Source: Semisulcospira habei
Lineage: Eukaryota; Mollusca; Gastropoda; Semisulcospiridae
Direction of reading: 5' to 3'
DNA: 64,000 nt
Assembly: GCA_036245525.1 (NCBI GenBank)
Contig: BTPG01000001.1
Span: 181,638,671 to 181,702,670 of the forward strand
Shown: positions 42,805-54,382 of the stretch, piece after piece
Layout of the letters: every line of letters begins with the position of its first letter
How positions within the stretch are numbered: position 1 is the first letter of the stretch
Translations under genes and position numbers: made by a program
The notes under the pieces: generated by a model
Told to the model about the DNA's origin: nothing
Seen by the model: only the letters and a program-made list of their open reading frames with translations
Databases searched by the model: none

Positions 42805-43107
42805 AGAAGTACCCAACGGAGAAAGAAACACGCTTAGAAAAGACAGATACAACACAATTTATTAATATTTCGGGTAAATACCCTTTGTCAAAATAGACAA
42901 ACAAACAAACAGAGAGATTAGCCGCTACTTATCTTCATTGGCAGAAGTTGCCACATTCCTTCTGCCAATGAAGATAAGCAGCGGCTAATCTCTCTGTTTG
43001 TTTGTTTGTCTATTTTGACAAAGGGTATTTACCCGAAATATTAATAAATTGTGTTGTATCCGTCTTTTCTAAGCGTGTTTCTTTCTCCATTGGGTACTTC
43101 TTTGCAT
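42805..43107. mobile_element. Long fold-back element, family S2 (complete copy)
   Basis: A ~303 bp near-perfect palindrome with arms of ~145 bp: 'gaagtacccaacggagaaag' ... and its complement 'ctttctccattgggtacttc'. The inner arms contain 'ggcagaag' / 'cttctgcc'. Partial copies are at about 9267, 16645, 20013 and 20228. Confidence 0.75.
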
Positions 43108-43305
43108 ATTACACGCTTGGCAGTCACCTTTTTGGTCTGGATTGATGTCAGTTGGCTTTCGACACACGCCTAGTCACAACATCCGCCATTGTGTGTTAGC
43201 AGAAATCTGGACGTAATTTACTTTGTCATGTGACATAAATATTTTTTATGCCAGACATATATGCCTACATGATTCTTCTTTCTTCTTCTTTTCGTTCGCA
43301 GTGGG

Positions 43306-43590
43306 CTATACGGTCAGTCCAGCACCAGCGATGAATGACGTCGTTTTCTCCAGGTCTTCTCGACTGCCGTAGAGTTTGGTCTGCAGTGGAGTTGGCGACG
43401 GCCACACTTCTTTTCTTTCATCGTCCAGTAGGAGGCATCTCTGGAGAATATGTTTCGCTGTTTGGTCTTCCTGACCACAGGCGCAGGTTGGTGATGGCGC
43501 CAGCTTGAGCTTTCTTGCCTACATGATGACGTAAGAGTGCGATTCATGTCGCCAGAGTGCCAGTCGACACAATAAAATGTCATTGCACGT
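43306..43590 (-). pseudogene. LINE ORF2 extreme C-terminus
   Basis: The minus strand ends at TAG (43306-43308). It encodes 'PSPTCACGQEDQTAKHILQ', 'CLLLDDERKEVW' and 'REDLEKTTSFIAGAGLTV'. The CxCGxxDQTxxHxLxxC knuckle is typical of jockey-like LINE C-termini in molluscs. Only the last ~70 codons are intact. Confidence 0.75.
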
Positions 43591-43706
43591 GAGCTGAAAG
43601 TAGGTCAAGTTTTAATATCGTGTGTGCCCGTACCTTTTTGTAGACCAGACTTTCTATAGGAAAATGTTGAGCACACTTGCCCGTTTACGCAGCAAAGTTG
43701 TATCAC

Positions 43707-44155
43707 ATAATAAAAAATAATAATAATAACAATAACGTTATTATAAAGGCGCCTTTTCTCAATTTTGGGGCAAATCCACTCAAAGCGCCGAGAACTGAAA
43801 CCCAACACACACACTCACATAACAGACATGGATTTACACCATTTAAGACAAGCACAACTTACAAGACAGACGAAGAGCCAGTTCAGCTACTGAAGTTACA
43901 GAGATTTTTGATCGCTTGTATTTGAAATTTGTAAAGTGTCCCGAAACCAGTACCAAAGTGTGGGGGGGTGGGGGGGGGGGGGGTGGGTGGGGGATGGAAG
44001 AACCGGAGTACCCGGAGAAAGAACCCCTGACGGTCCGCCCGAATTAACGGTGACACTTACCAGAGGAGAAAAGTCCGACGCCGGAACCCGGTATCGAACC
44101 TCGCACCTTTGGCATTGGTGGCAGGCGCCTTAACCACTGCGCCACGGACCGCCCC
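43707..44155 (-). mobile_element. tRNA-derived SINE, family S1, full-length
   Basis: The minus strand starts GGGCGGTCCGTGGCGCAGTG with an A-box-like GTGGCGCAGTGGTTAAGG and a B-box GGTTCGATACC (44089-44099), the internal RNA polymerase III promoter. A G/C-tract and a conserved body follow, shared with 7281-7602, ending in an (ATT)n-like tail near 43707. Confidence 0.85.
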
Positions 44156-44214
44156 CAAGCTGTATCTATATCACATGTGTGTGATACAGCTTTTCCACTC
44201 AAAAGAGGCAAAAA

Positions 44215-44356
44215 AGGAGGTGTATAAGAATTTTGTAGTACTGATGGCTGCATGCACAAGGGAGTGAACAAAAAACCCAAGAACAATTCTGTCTATATGT
44301 AGTACCAATGGCTATATGCACAATGAAGAGAACAAAATAACAACCCCCCCCCCCCC

Positions 44357-44394
<38 letters not shown>

Positions 44395-44465
44395 AATATT
44401 GTCTATATATAATGTATCAGCACCAATGGATGCATGCACCAGGGAGTGAACATTAAAAAAACAAA
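44215..44465. repeat. 'gctgcatgcac' repeat block with C/A tracts
   Basis: Three diverged units related to 42111-42620, plus a C17/A34-like tract at 44344-44390. Confidence 0.7.
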
Positions 44466-44477
44466 AATAATAGCGTG

Positions 44478-44516
44478 CATATATATATATATATATATAT
44501 AACAAAAATACGCACA

Positions 44517-44580
<64 letters not shown>

Positions 44581-44602
44581 TGTGCGTATTTTTGTTATTT
44601 GT
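44478..44602. repeat. (TA)n palindrome
   Basis: A TA-dinucleotide run (44521-44576) is flanked by inverted copies of 'acaaaaatacgcacacaaaa', giving a large hairpin. Confidence 0.9.
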
Positions 44603-44639
44603 GTAACTAGTCTCAGCCAAGCAGAAAGTTTAAAAACAT

Positions 44640-44797
44640 TTAATGTACCCCAATCAGCGTGCAAACAGATGCTTGTTACCTTATGTACCCCAGTGTGTAA
44701 ACTGATGCTTTAATGTATCCCAATCAGTGTGTAAACTGATGCAATGTTACCTTATGTACCCCAGTGTGTAAACTGATGCTTTAATGTACCCAATCAG
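44640..44797. repeat. ~60 bp tandem repeat, target of Polinton copy 2 left end
   Basis: Units of 'ttaatgtaccccaatcagtg' and 'taaactgatgc' / 'gttaccttatgtacccc'. The last unit stops at CAATCAG where Polinton copy 2 begins. Confidence 0.75.
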
Positions 44798-45045
44798 AGA
44801 GATATATAATAGGAGATCCGTAAGGCAATGGATTCAATAAAGCCGCATCCGTCATTAAATTACGTCATTTTTAATATTAAAATTTTTGACCACATTACGC
44901 CCCCGTTATTACCCAATCAACCCTTTGATTTTTAAAAACTGACGAGCATGACCGATGCGGCCTCATTGATCTGATTATCTTACGGATCTCCTATTATATA
45001 TCTCTATAACTATTGTCTCTGTGAACACCTAATCATACACTGTTA
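44798..45045. repeat. Left terminal repeat of copy 2, containing a ~200 bp palindrome
   Basis: Starts AGAGATATATAATAGGAGAT. The first ~207 bp (44798-45004) fold back on themselves (arm 'aggagatccgtaag' / 'cttacggatctcct'). 'ataactattgtctct' and 'gaacacctaat' follow. Inverted counterpart at 62030-62293. Confidence 0.85.
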
Positions 45046-46660
45046 ATTTAAAAAATCGCGACCATGGTCATGTTTATGAACTTTACCATTACAGCTCTGC
45101 ATTCATGGCTACGGTACACACTGAACCAGGAAGTTAAAATCGACTGTATACGGTAAAAACTTCCAGTATCTGGTTGCCTTGTACCGAGTATATGAGGTTT
45201 ACATAGTCTAAGATTCTCACGAGCCTAGATTTTTATAAGTGGACACAGGTCAGATCCTCAAGAACCTCGGACTCCAGGCGTAGCCCGCGTTTAAAAGAGT
45301 ATTAGTCAACTTTTTTTGTTAGCTCTCTCGTAACGAGTATGCTGGCGGGTCCTGTTTAATATTATTTTACTGCAAGTACAATTTCTGAAAAGGTGACTGC
45401 CGTCTTATGTATACTCCGAATATGTTTACACACAGTACAAGGCCAGGCACCGTTCTATTATAAACAGATGTGCCAGCCTTGACTAGTCTTAAACCTGGTG
45501 TACACGCACACACACTGACACACACATACACACACACATACATACACACATACACACACACAAACACATGAATAAACATACATGTACACACACACAAACA
45601 CATAAATACACACACACACACACAAACACACACACCATCACATGAATACATACATACACACACACATACAGCCAACAGCTAACCGGTTGACAGAGCCGAC
45701 GTCATAGCTCAGCCGGATAAATTTGAAATTCCTTGAATGGATTATAAGATCTCATCCGGTTTTTTCTGAGCTTGAAAAATATTTCTGTCTTTTCAGAACG
45801 TGAAATTTCTTTTTTTAGCGCTCCAACAGGAAGACTCGTTGATCAGGTTCTGTGAGGTGTCTCGGTTTTGGTGCGAACTGCAATGTGTGTGAAACGTACA
45901 CACAAACACACACACACACACACACAGACACATACCAACACATAAACACACACACACTTTCCACACAATGGTAACATAACACACTTTTCTCAACCATGCC
46001 GTCCTAAAGTTTACTGGAAATGTGATTACACAACACAGTCAGTGCTAGGCCAAATCCACCGTTTTATTATTTAGCAGCTGTCAGCCTTGAATAGACGTCA
46101 TGTTTAAACTGGTATATTTTAAACCTTGTGTGTACACCTGTCTGGGCGAACAGGTTTTGTGTGCCGCATAGCGTGTTATTTGCTTTCAGTTCCCAGCGAG
46201 GTGGAAATTACCCCACTGTTTCAATTCCAGTGCCATGTGTGTCAACCGTCACTTTGAAAACAAGCTATTTAAGCCAAACAGGTTTTGTTAGAGGTAGGTA
46301 GGTAACACACACGCGCACGCACACGCATACACACATACACACACACAAACACACAGAACATGTATACACAAAAACACCTACACACCAGTGTACGGCAATA
46401 CACAGCTCAACTCACAGTTCAGTTATTTAGGGTTTACAGTGTCTTTTGTATAGCTGAGTGACGCTATGAGTCGTTCTGCTTTACTGAATAAGTAGAGAAA
46501 TCCCTTCTATGAGAACATAAAAAACATGTTTTATTGTACATTTTCAGTAGCCCACTCGATCACAGATTCTTATGAGCAGGGCGAGATTCTCAAAGAGACA
46601 CTGTTTTTATTGGGTTTGAGTCAACTGTAAAGATTTCTGAATCTCTGCATAATCCAAGGG

Positions 46661-46715
<55 letters not shown>

Positions 46716-47233
46716 ACATGACACTGAGCTAAGCCTACAAGTGTACTGTACAAATGTACATACCTGAAATCACTATCCTCGCTACACACATACAGGAACA
46801 ATATTCTCAATGAATATTCTCAGGAACTTGCCTCATTGCAAACACACTCACTCACAAATCTGTGACGCATGTCATTTCAGTCCACCAAGGCTATCATAGG
46901 GGTATGCCATATATAGTCTATGGGAGACAACTCTGTATAGTGGTGGTGTATCTCCAATGATTTAAGTCCCTTATTACATTGACCATGAGCAGAAAATAGT
47001 GTTTTTTCCCTGAGTGAGTGTATCTGTGGTTTGAATCTAAATCCATTTAGCTCACATAGAAGTGGTAACACAGTGTAAACGTAAAACGTTACTGACAATA
47101 TTGTTGGAGTGGTGCAAACGTATAAAATTACTGTTCAGTGTAACTTCCTAGAAAAACATGATTTTGCTTGATAACAATTTTAAAGTTGCCTGCAATTTTG
47201 TTTTTTGTTTTAAATTTTATTATTTCATTATAA
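45046..47233. other. Non-coding left region of Polinton copy 2
   Basis: 2.2 kb without a credible gene. Holds (CA)n tracts at 45500-45670, 45897-45955, 46305-46375 and 46661-46712, and scattered 'ttaaacctggtgtacac'-like text (45490, 46125). Copy 1 has only ~35 bp in the equivalent interval. Confidence 0.6.
46661..46712. repeat. (CA)n microsatellite
   Basis: Pure CA over ~52 bp. Confidence 0.95.
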
Positions 47234-48067
47234 ATGAACCAAGACGAATTACTTTTATTGAATGATATCAATGCTGTAGAAAACAAAGACTTAGACTCGA
47301 AAAAACAGCGCCTTCTTTCTGTAATTGTGTCAGGCAAATCAAAGGCTTATCTCGGGAAACAATACATGACAGAGGATATTGAATCTCTTACGGCTGACGA
47401 GCTATTTAAACTTCATTCTAAATATGAAAACCACATCGCTTCATTAATGACTCGTGATTTGAGTCGATCTCTAGTATGTCTATACACAAAAGCAGTGAGT
47501 CACTTTCTACCTGTGGATAGTGACAGCCTATCATGTGACCTTGAAAGCAATCCTATTGTTTCAAGTTCAATTGGCAAATTAGCATGCGTCATGTTTTACA
47601 AGTTTGGAAATTACCTTGCACCTGTGGTAACTTTGCTGGTAACTGGGAGTCATATTGATTTTTTGAAAATAAATTTTCTAGAGAAAGAGAAAACGATGGA
47701 TCAAATGGACAAGAACAAGATGACTACACAACAGAACCCCGACCCTGTTTTGACACAGGTTTCAACTGTGACTAAGGTTAAAAGTCCAGGAAGGGTAGAG
47801 GCAGGAAAAAGATTAGCCGAATATAACAGACAAAAAAAATTACAGCTTCAAGCGCAAACAGAAAAGGCTCATGTGACTGACCAGGCGTCAGCATCATCAA
47901 CACCGTCAGGACCAGTGTCACTATCATCACACCCTCATCAAAGTGAGAGACAAACAACTAAGTCTGACCCTGACCTCAAACCTCAAACAACAAAATATAT
48001 AGTTGCCAGATTTGTTGTCGGATTTGGTTACGTAGGTTATCAATTATATAAAAAATACAAACCATAG
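47234..48067 (+). CDS. Polinton fused N-terminal/membrane protein, copy 2
   Basis: 277 codons corresponding to the two overlapping ORFs 24290-24805 and 24747-25157 of copy 1, here in one frame. The N-terminal ~155 residues match the first ORF, then 'KSPGRVEAGKRLAEYNRQKK', a low-complexity Ser/Thr/Pro linker and a membrane segment ('VVGFGYVGYQLYKK'). A TAG (48065-48067) ends it after KYKP. The downstream 90 nt (48068-48166) still encodes the copy 1-like tail ending DPFYMQ, so the stop is probably a recent mutation, or readthrough occurs. Confidence 0.65.
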   Translation: MNQDELLLLNDINAVENKDLDSKKQRLLSVIVSGKSKAYLGKQYMTEDIESLTADELFKLHSKYENHIASLMTRDLSRSLVCLYTKAVSHFLPVDSDSLSCDLESNPIVSSSIGKLACVMFYKFGNYLAPVVTLLVTGSHIDFLKINFLEKEKTMDQMDKNKMTTQQNPDPVLTQVSTVTKVKSPGRVEAGKRLAEYNRQKKLQLQAQTEKAHVTDQASASSTPSGPVSLSSHPHQSERQTTKSDPDLKPQTTKYIVARFVVGFGYVGYQLYKKYKP

Positions 48068-48205
48068 ACTCATACAGTGACCAAAAAATCAGACACTCCA
48101 AAAACAAAACCAGAAGTCGCCACATTACCAGTAACACCCAAAGCCGTTGACCCATTTTATATGCAGTAAATAAAAATATTATTTTAATTTTTATTGCGTA
48201 AGAAA

Positions 48206-48436
48206 ATGAGCGACACAAAGAACATAATGAACCTTGTGTATCATTCTGCCGTAATCAGAGGATTAGCAGTAGCTTATTCTATGCTGGGAAAAAGTCTACT
48301 CAAAATGAGGTCTGTAGACCTCAGTAGATTGGATCTGGAAGACAGTGCTAAACTAATCACGATTGTTACAGCATCAATTGCGACAAAAGATTTTCTTGTC
48401 AAGCAGGGAATTATTCCCGAAAATGTTTCTATGTAA
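48206..48436 (+). CDS. Polinton 76-residue hydrophobic protein, copy 2
   Basis: Counterpart of 25196-25426, same length (MSDTKNIMNLVYHSAVIRG start). Substitutions are mostly conservative, suggesting selection. Function unknown. Confidence 0.65.
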   Translation: MSDTKNIMNLVYHSAVIRGLAVAYSMLGKSLLKMRSVDLSRLDLEDSAKLITIVTASIATKDFLVKQGIIPENVSM

Positions 48437-48447
48437 ATAAAAATAAT

Positions 48448-48888
48448 ATGGCGACTTTAGCAGTAATAATTGGAGGCGCGATGGTCAACGCCCTGGCATT
48501 TAGTGGGTCAAATTATCTCTTTTCAAAAGTAGGTAGAGAGGAATCTGCAGAAGAAATGAAACGTCACAATGAGGCATCTGAAAAACTTGCTCAAGCCCAG
48601 CAGGATTATGAAAAGAATAGAATTGAGAAACTTGATTTCATTAATGAAAAACTGAGGCTAGAAGGCCACGCACAGCATACGTTTTCAAATACAGACGAAG
48701 CAATCAGGGAATATTTTCTTGTCACGGGTGAAGACATGTCTATCCCAAAACCGAAACTAAGTGACTATTACAAACCGAGTACACAACAAAGAAACGGGGA
48801 GATAATCTTTGTTCTAGTGGGAATGTCATTTGTTTATTTTACTGGACTTTATATTGCTAGAAGAAATGAACCCCGGGGTAGAAAATAA
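48448..48888 (+). CDS. Polinton coiled-coil protein with two membrane segments, copy 2
   Basis: 146 codons, counterpart of 25436-25867 (MATLAVIIGGAMVNALAFSG start; 'DYEKNRIEKLDFINEKL' coiled coil; C-terminal membrane segment). It overlaps the integrase start by 23 nt. Intact. Confidence 0.65.
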   Translation: MATLAVIIGGAMVNALAFSGSNYLFSKVGREESAEEMKRHNEASEKLAQAQQDYEKNRIEKLDFINEKLRLEGHAQHTFSNTDEAIREYFLVTGEDMSIPKPKLSDYYKPSTQQRNGEIIFVLVGMSFVYFTGLYIARRNEPRGRK

Positions 48889-49843
48889 ACTATCAAAAAT
48901 ATATTACTCTCCATCAGGCTATTGGAAAGGAGCAACAGCTATTCAGAAATTACATGCCGCTGTGGGCGGAGATATATCACTCAATCAAGTCAAACAATGG
49001 TTACAGAGACAGGCAATTTGGCAGATATATCTTCCTGCTCCAAGAAAAATATCTAGACCCCATTTTGAAAACACTACCCCAAATGACACACATCAAATGG
49101 ACCTCCTGTTTTTACCCCATGACACAATAAGAAAGAAACGATACAAGTACGCTTTGACTGTCGTAGACATTGCTTCAAGGCATAAAGACGCTGAACCCAT
49201 ATCTGACAAAACAGCTACCACAGTTGCTACAGCATTAACAAAAATATATAGTAGAGGCCCTTTAAGATACCCCAGACTTGTGCAGGTTGATGACGGATCA
49301 GAATTCAAAGGTGCTGTTAATCAGTTATTTGCGAAGCATGGCGTAATAGTCAGACGAGGCATTCCAGGTGTACACAGATCACAGGCAATTGTAGAGAACT
49401 TTAACAAACAATTATCAGAGAGACTTTTCAGTTACCAGTATTCAAAGGAACTCATGCATGACATGCGTAACACAGAGTGGGTAAAGAGATTACCACATGT
49501 TATAAAAGCAATGAACAATGAAGGCCATCCTAAGCCTGCTGATGCTATTAAATTGAAAACAATTACAGAACCAAAAACAGGACCAACCCCAACCCCAGCA
49601 CCAGACACAAGTTTATTTACTAAACAGGTGAGATATTTATATCAACCAGGCGAGGCTGAGAACGACGACAGACGCAGGGCAACAGACCCCATCTGGTCAA
49701 CGTCTGTACACAATATAAAAAAAATAGTCCCCGGTCTTGACGCAACAATATATTACCTGTATGACCCTGCACCCCAGAGGGCATTTGTCAGAGAAGAATT
49801 ACAGATTATTCCACCAGACACCGTTACTCATTTCAGTAACTAA
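48866..49843 (+). CDS. Polinton integrase (RVE family), copy 2
   Basis: 325 codons from the ATG at 48866 (inside the end of the previous gene). DDE residues in 'NDTHQMDLLFL', 'VQVDDGSEFKGAV' and 'SQAIVENFNKQL' are all present. It is slightly longer than copy 1 because of a Pro-rich insertion 'TEPKTGPTPTPAPD' before the C-terminal domain. Intact. It ends inside the converging polymerase gene (45 nt overlap) exactly as in copy 1. Confidence 0.92.
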   Translation: MNPGVENKLSKIYYSPSGYWKGATAIQKLHAAVGGDISLNQVKQWLQRQAIWQIYLPAPRKISRPHFENTTPNDTHQMDLLFLPHDTIRKKRYKYALTVVDIASRHKDAEPISDKTATTVATALTKIYSRGPLRYPRLVQVDDGSEFKGAVNQLFAKHGVIVRRGIPGVHRSQAIVENFNKQLSERLFSYQYSKELMHDMRNTEWVKRLPHVIKAMNNEGHPKPADAIKLKTITEPKTGPTPTPAPDTSLFTKQVRYLYQPGEAENDDRRRATDPIWSTSVHNIKKIVPGLDATIYYLYDPAPQRAFVREELQIIPPDTVTHFSN

Positions 49844-52800
49844 CTCATCAACCAGTTCATCGGCTATGTCTTCAGATAACTTAAGCCTGTAATGTCCAGG
49901 TGCATAAGCCTTTTCCTTACTGAAAAACACTCGTTTCGTGTCTCCAACTGCAAGTGACTTTTTGTGTGTTTGAATCATTTCAAGATTATGTTTATTTGAT
50001 CTCAGTGACTTGTTTGGATAATCAGGCATTAATGCACCATCTAATTCTTGCTTGTAATGTTCATGTCGAATGTCTTTATTTTTTATTGCTGTTTTTTTTT
50101 ATTCCTTTGGCTTTCGACTGACTACCTTTCTGATGCAGTATAGAATACATTTTTGATCTCAGTCCAACGTACTCAACTATAGGCACACCATTCAGTTCAT
50201 CCTTAAACTTACCAGGCACTTTCTTGTTTTGTGTGCTAAACAGTGGATGATCTTTTGGGTAGTCAGACGTGTCGTACATGTGTAACTCTGTTTTCATGTC
50301 TTCATAAAAGTCTTCAGTACACACATCAATGATCATAGAGTCAGTGTCAGTGTATAGCAGACGACACTCAGGATATTTTGATTTGAAGTAATCATAATAA
50401 AATTCAAGCATTAGTAATTTTGACAACTCAAGAATTGCCATACCAATGAATACTGGCTTGTCCAGTTTCACAATCTTTTTTTTGAGTGACACTGCATACA
50501 ATGATGAATGAAACTCTTTGTACCCTGTGTACTGTGGCTTACCTGTAAGTTTAATTGCACCCGATTCAGTTGTGACAAGTCTCACATCTTTGCGGTGATG
50601 AGGATTTTCCATAGTCTTTCCAAAACAGGCATTGTTCATAAGCTTAAAGAAGTCTTTGTCAAATGCAGTGTTGCCGTCCCTGGCACGCAATGTTGTGTTC
50701 TTCATTATATAATCTTTCATGAAAGCACTCTGATCAAATTGAATTCCTCTGTGAACTTTCTTTAGTACTAACCCATGTCTGATGTAAAACTGCAGCAATC
50801 GATAGTGACAAACGTAATTGAATTTGTCATTCAGATTTTGCACAAGTTTGGTGTCTTCTTTTTTTCCTGTCATACTCATTTTCTCAACTGCCAACGGATA
50901 ATCATTGTGGTAATCATGTAGATGGTGTGGGTACTCCAGGTCGACTTCAAAGATCCAACCCTTCGCGTCGTTTCGGTCAAGATTCATAATATTGTTTGTT
51001 AACCCTGTTATGTCATACTGTGTCAAATCATACAGACAAAAGTTTTTCAAGGGCAATAACTCACACATCGCCCAGCCATAAAGGTTATTAGAGTCCAAGT
51101 ACGTAATGAATGACCTTGACCTTGAGGGGTCAAACCCCGGGCCGTCCAGATATTTGTTGTTGGCTCTAGCGTAATTATTTGCTGCAATACTAATCCCTCC
51201 CCTCAATCCACGTTCCACCATTTCACCCATCGTACGATCAGACAACAGGTCTATAAATATCTTACTGGATTTCAAAAATGCATCCCATGTCATGCCAGGA
51301 CTAGTTATGTAACAAGCAGGGTCAAGCTTGTAGTGTAACAAACCCTTTTCACGGTAACATACGTCTGCTAGCAAACAAACGTCAGCTTTCAAGTACTGGT
51401 CGTGGTAGTCACCAATTGTTTGACACCCTAACTTCCCCCACCATCAAGTGCGTGTTGGTATTCAGAGTCAGAAATGCCTTTTCCAGTTAGTGTGGAATAA
51501 AATTTGTCTTTTGGCGGCAGTCTCCTTTCTTCAAACACAACCCAGTGATCAATGTACTCATACGGATAGACACCTTTCTTAATCAAGTCTGGTTCAAAAT
51601 ATTTACTTGTTATTGGATACTCAGTCAGTCCTTCTGCCAAACTAGCAAGACCTAAAGACAAATGTTGCATGGAGTCATAAAATGCTAATTTGTCTAACCT
51701 AAAAGTCAAATATTTCTCAGTTGTCTGGGCAATACAACTAATGTTTTTGTAAGACTCATCTACAGCCTGCATGATAATGTGTGAATCATATCCTTTGAGA
51801 TTGTGAAAAAAGATTGGTAACTTATATGTCTTAGGATCTGTTTTTAATAACAAGTTACAATTGTTATGTGCAGCACCTCTGTAACGTCCAGTTATGTGAT
51901 CATGGTCACGAACTTTATCACCCTGGAGGGGTTGTTCACAAATCCAACACGTCTCAGCTGTATCAAATTTTAGTTTGTCTTCTTCTGTCATCACCAAAGG
52001 CATCTGACATGTTGTGAGATACTGTACTACCTGACTATACAGATGTCTCATTTCTGTTAAAAACAAACATGCTGCATTTTCACCTCTGTAGATAACAGGC
52101 TCTGAATGCTGTCCGTCTGACCTAACAATAATATATCCAAAAGAACACACCACTTGGTCACTCAACTTTACAGTCTTTGGTAATGACTCTGGAACAGGAC
52201 CTTCATATGGTACTACTAATGATTCAAAATCAGCATACACTACAAACGGCAGCTTTTGTTGATTCCCATAGTTCTTAAAATATACTTGACTACCAGGATC
52301 TGGATACTTAAGTACAGTCTGTATGTCATCAGCTGACCTACAATGTAAAACATGTTTATGTGCCACTGCAATAGAGGAGAATCTTTGTAAACATTTTTTA
52401 CACACTTCCTGTTTGCCATTATGTTTTGTTGTATGCCCATGAATTAGACGTGACATATTTCTGATAATTGTGTAGTGGAAGTTATCATTATCACCGGCAG
52501 GGCCTATTAGCAACATGTCAACATGCTTATCTTCTGACTGACCGTAGGTTGGAGCAAGTGGTGATACTCTAATGGGTTGTAACTTGTCAACAGACTCATT
52601 ATCCCACACATACACATTTACAGATATACCAGGATTTAGTTTTTCAAACAAGTCTATGTCTTCTATTTTAACAGGGAACTCAATGCCACTGAAGTTGAGT
52701 TTCATTTACAAATTTGATGTAGTTAGATACACGTTCAGGTTTTGACTTTACAAAGTGTAGTTTAGCAAGCACACACCACATGAAACAATAGTTGTCATTG

Positions 52801-53264
52801 TTCTGTATGTTAACAACAGCCTTTTTGTTTGCAACCTCTGTTGGCAGTGGCTTCCATGATTTACCTAAAATAGGATGATACCTTGACTGTTTTAGTTGTA
52901 GTTCATGTACATGTCCTTCGTGCCAACCAGACCCCTTCATTTTTGCACTGTCAATTGCCTGGAGGAAGTCTGGTAATAGTCTGTCTCTAAACACGTTCTC
53001 TAATTCCCTTCTTGTGTTAACTGTGTGTTGTCTTGTTGATATGTACGATACAATCACTTCACCGTCTACTCTAGTAAATTCTATTTTAGCAACAATCTGA
53101 ATCTTCACACTGCCTGTAAGAAGATTATCTTGTATGACAGAAAAAGATCTTTCTATTGATTCATAAACATTATTAGTATTAGATATAGGTAAGTCTGTTG
53201 TGTGAAACACGTTTCTTAAGCTTGATGAGCCTGATGAGCCAGGGTTTTGAACATTGTCCGTCAT
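49799..53264 (-). pseudogene. Polinton DNA polymerase B, copy 2, three frame breaks
   Basis: The minus strand starts at the ATG at 53264 (MTDNVQNPGSSG, preceded by AATAAAA). All exonuclease and polymerase motifs named for copy 1 are present ('VVYADFESL', 'NLKGYDSH', 'KADVCLLADV', 'TYLDSNNLYGWA', 'LMNNACFGKTM', 'YTDTDSM'). Breaks against copy 1: an extra base near 52699-52705, a missing base near 51431-51443, and an extra T in the T9 run at 50092-50100. There is also an in-frame loss of two codons just after ExoIII (near 51358). The C-terminus lacks a four-residue repeat present in copy 1. Non-functional as assembled. Confidence 0.9.
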
Positions 53265-53389
53265 TTTTATTTGTCGGACAAAATAATAAATGAAAAAAAA
53301 ATTACCGCTGACACACCATATGTAATACTGTATTATCTGTAGTTATGATAAACAAGTCAACTACTTCCCTGGTGTTTGTCCTGCAGGTG

Positions 53390-53725
53390 TTATATCACTT
53401 TATTCAATGTAACACTTTCAATGTAACAATGTAGTTTTCTTAATTGAACAAATATGTCTTCACACAGTACCTCAAACCAACGCAAGTGGCCACTGTTAGC
53501 ATTATAAACTTTAAAAGCATTTGTCTTAAGATCAACAGTCTCATAATCATAACGTGGTAATCCATCTGAATATTCCAAAGTAACATTATATGTCGTGTAT
53601 ATTCTTATTGTCGGTGTTGAGAGTTTAAAGCTGGGTCCAAACACACGTGATTTTAAGTCAGTAAAGTGCATAACATCTTTGAAGCATTCTGTAACATCAA
53701 ACACTTGGGTTTGTCCGTCTGTCAT
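53390..53725 (-). CDS. Polinton hypervariable small protein, copy 2
   Basis: 111 codons beginning MTDGQTQVFDVTECFKDV. It is the counterpart of 30323-30676 by position and by short shared islands, but overall very different. Intact. Function unknown. Confidence 0.6.
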   Translation of the reverse strand: MTDGQTQVFDVTECFKDVMHFTDLKSRVFGPSFKLSTPTIRIYTTYNVTLEYSDGLPRYDYETVDLKTNAFKVYNANSGHLRWFEVLCEDIFVQLRKLHCYIESVTLNKVI

Positions 53726-53751
53726 TTTTATTGGACAAACAAATGTATAAA

Positions 53752-54363
53752 TTAATTTACTAACCCATACCCTGTGGGCTGATCTGTCTTTAAAATAAGC
53801 TTTAGATGCTTAGTTGATTTCAGTTTATTTTTTACATCATCTCGTTCATGCTTATTTGGGATGACGTCGTTCTCTCTGAGACAGTCTTCAAAGCTGTCAC
53901 GATCCTTACAGTAAAACAAACAGATAAACTTTAACTGTTCTCGAAAATCTTTCAGTACAGCATTATATTTCTGAGTGAGAATCCATACACTTACATTTGC
54001 GTGTCTACCACTGAAGGCAAGTTCTGCTAGAGTGTTTCTCTTTTTGACAATGTCTTTCTCTGCAGAGCAGTCATCAACAATAAACAATGTTGACTGTCCT
54101 TCAAATTGCTTGTAAAAATATTGTAGGTAGTCGATTCAGTTTCTTTCTCAGGGTCGACTAAGTAATGTTATGTCAGTCCAAATGAATAAACGGTTGTGAT
54201 AAGCTTTGTTGTGTTTGATTGTAGGACAAAATATTACAATGTTTTCAAAGTGGTGTATGTATCTTGTTTGTAAAAGGTTAAGAACAAATTCAGTTTTACC
54301 ACACCCTGTGGCACCACAAAACAATCCACAGTGTGGGTCAAGTGTCATCAAGCTCCGGTTCAT
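53752..54363 (-). pseudogene. Polinton packaging-type ATPase, copy 2, local indels
   Basis: Counterpart of 30703-31314. Walker A 'GATGCGKTEF' and Walker B 'LFIVDDCSAEKD' are present. A cluster of small indels at 54131-54170 (two single-base gains and a two-base loss relative to copy 1) breaks the frame between the two motifs. Outside it the sequence is almost identical to copy 1, so a local sequencing problem is possible. Confidence 0.8.
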
Positions 54364-54382
54364 TTTAATACACAATATAATT

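Noticed and set aside
43936..44133. tRNA gene candidate from A/B boxes near 44089-44150
   Set aside because: The downstream body and second copy show that it is the head of a SINE, and no clean cloverleaf can be drawn.
44798..45005. Independent MITE at the left of copy 2
   Set aside because: The same palindrome with the same inner neighbour sequence occurs at the right end, so it is better read as part of the terminal repeat.
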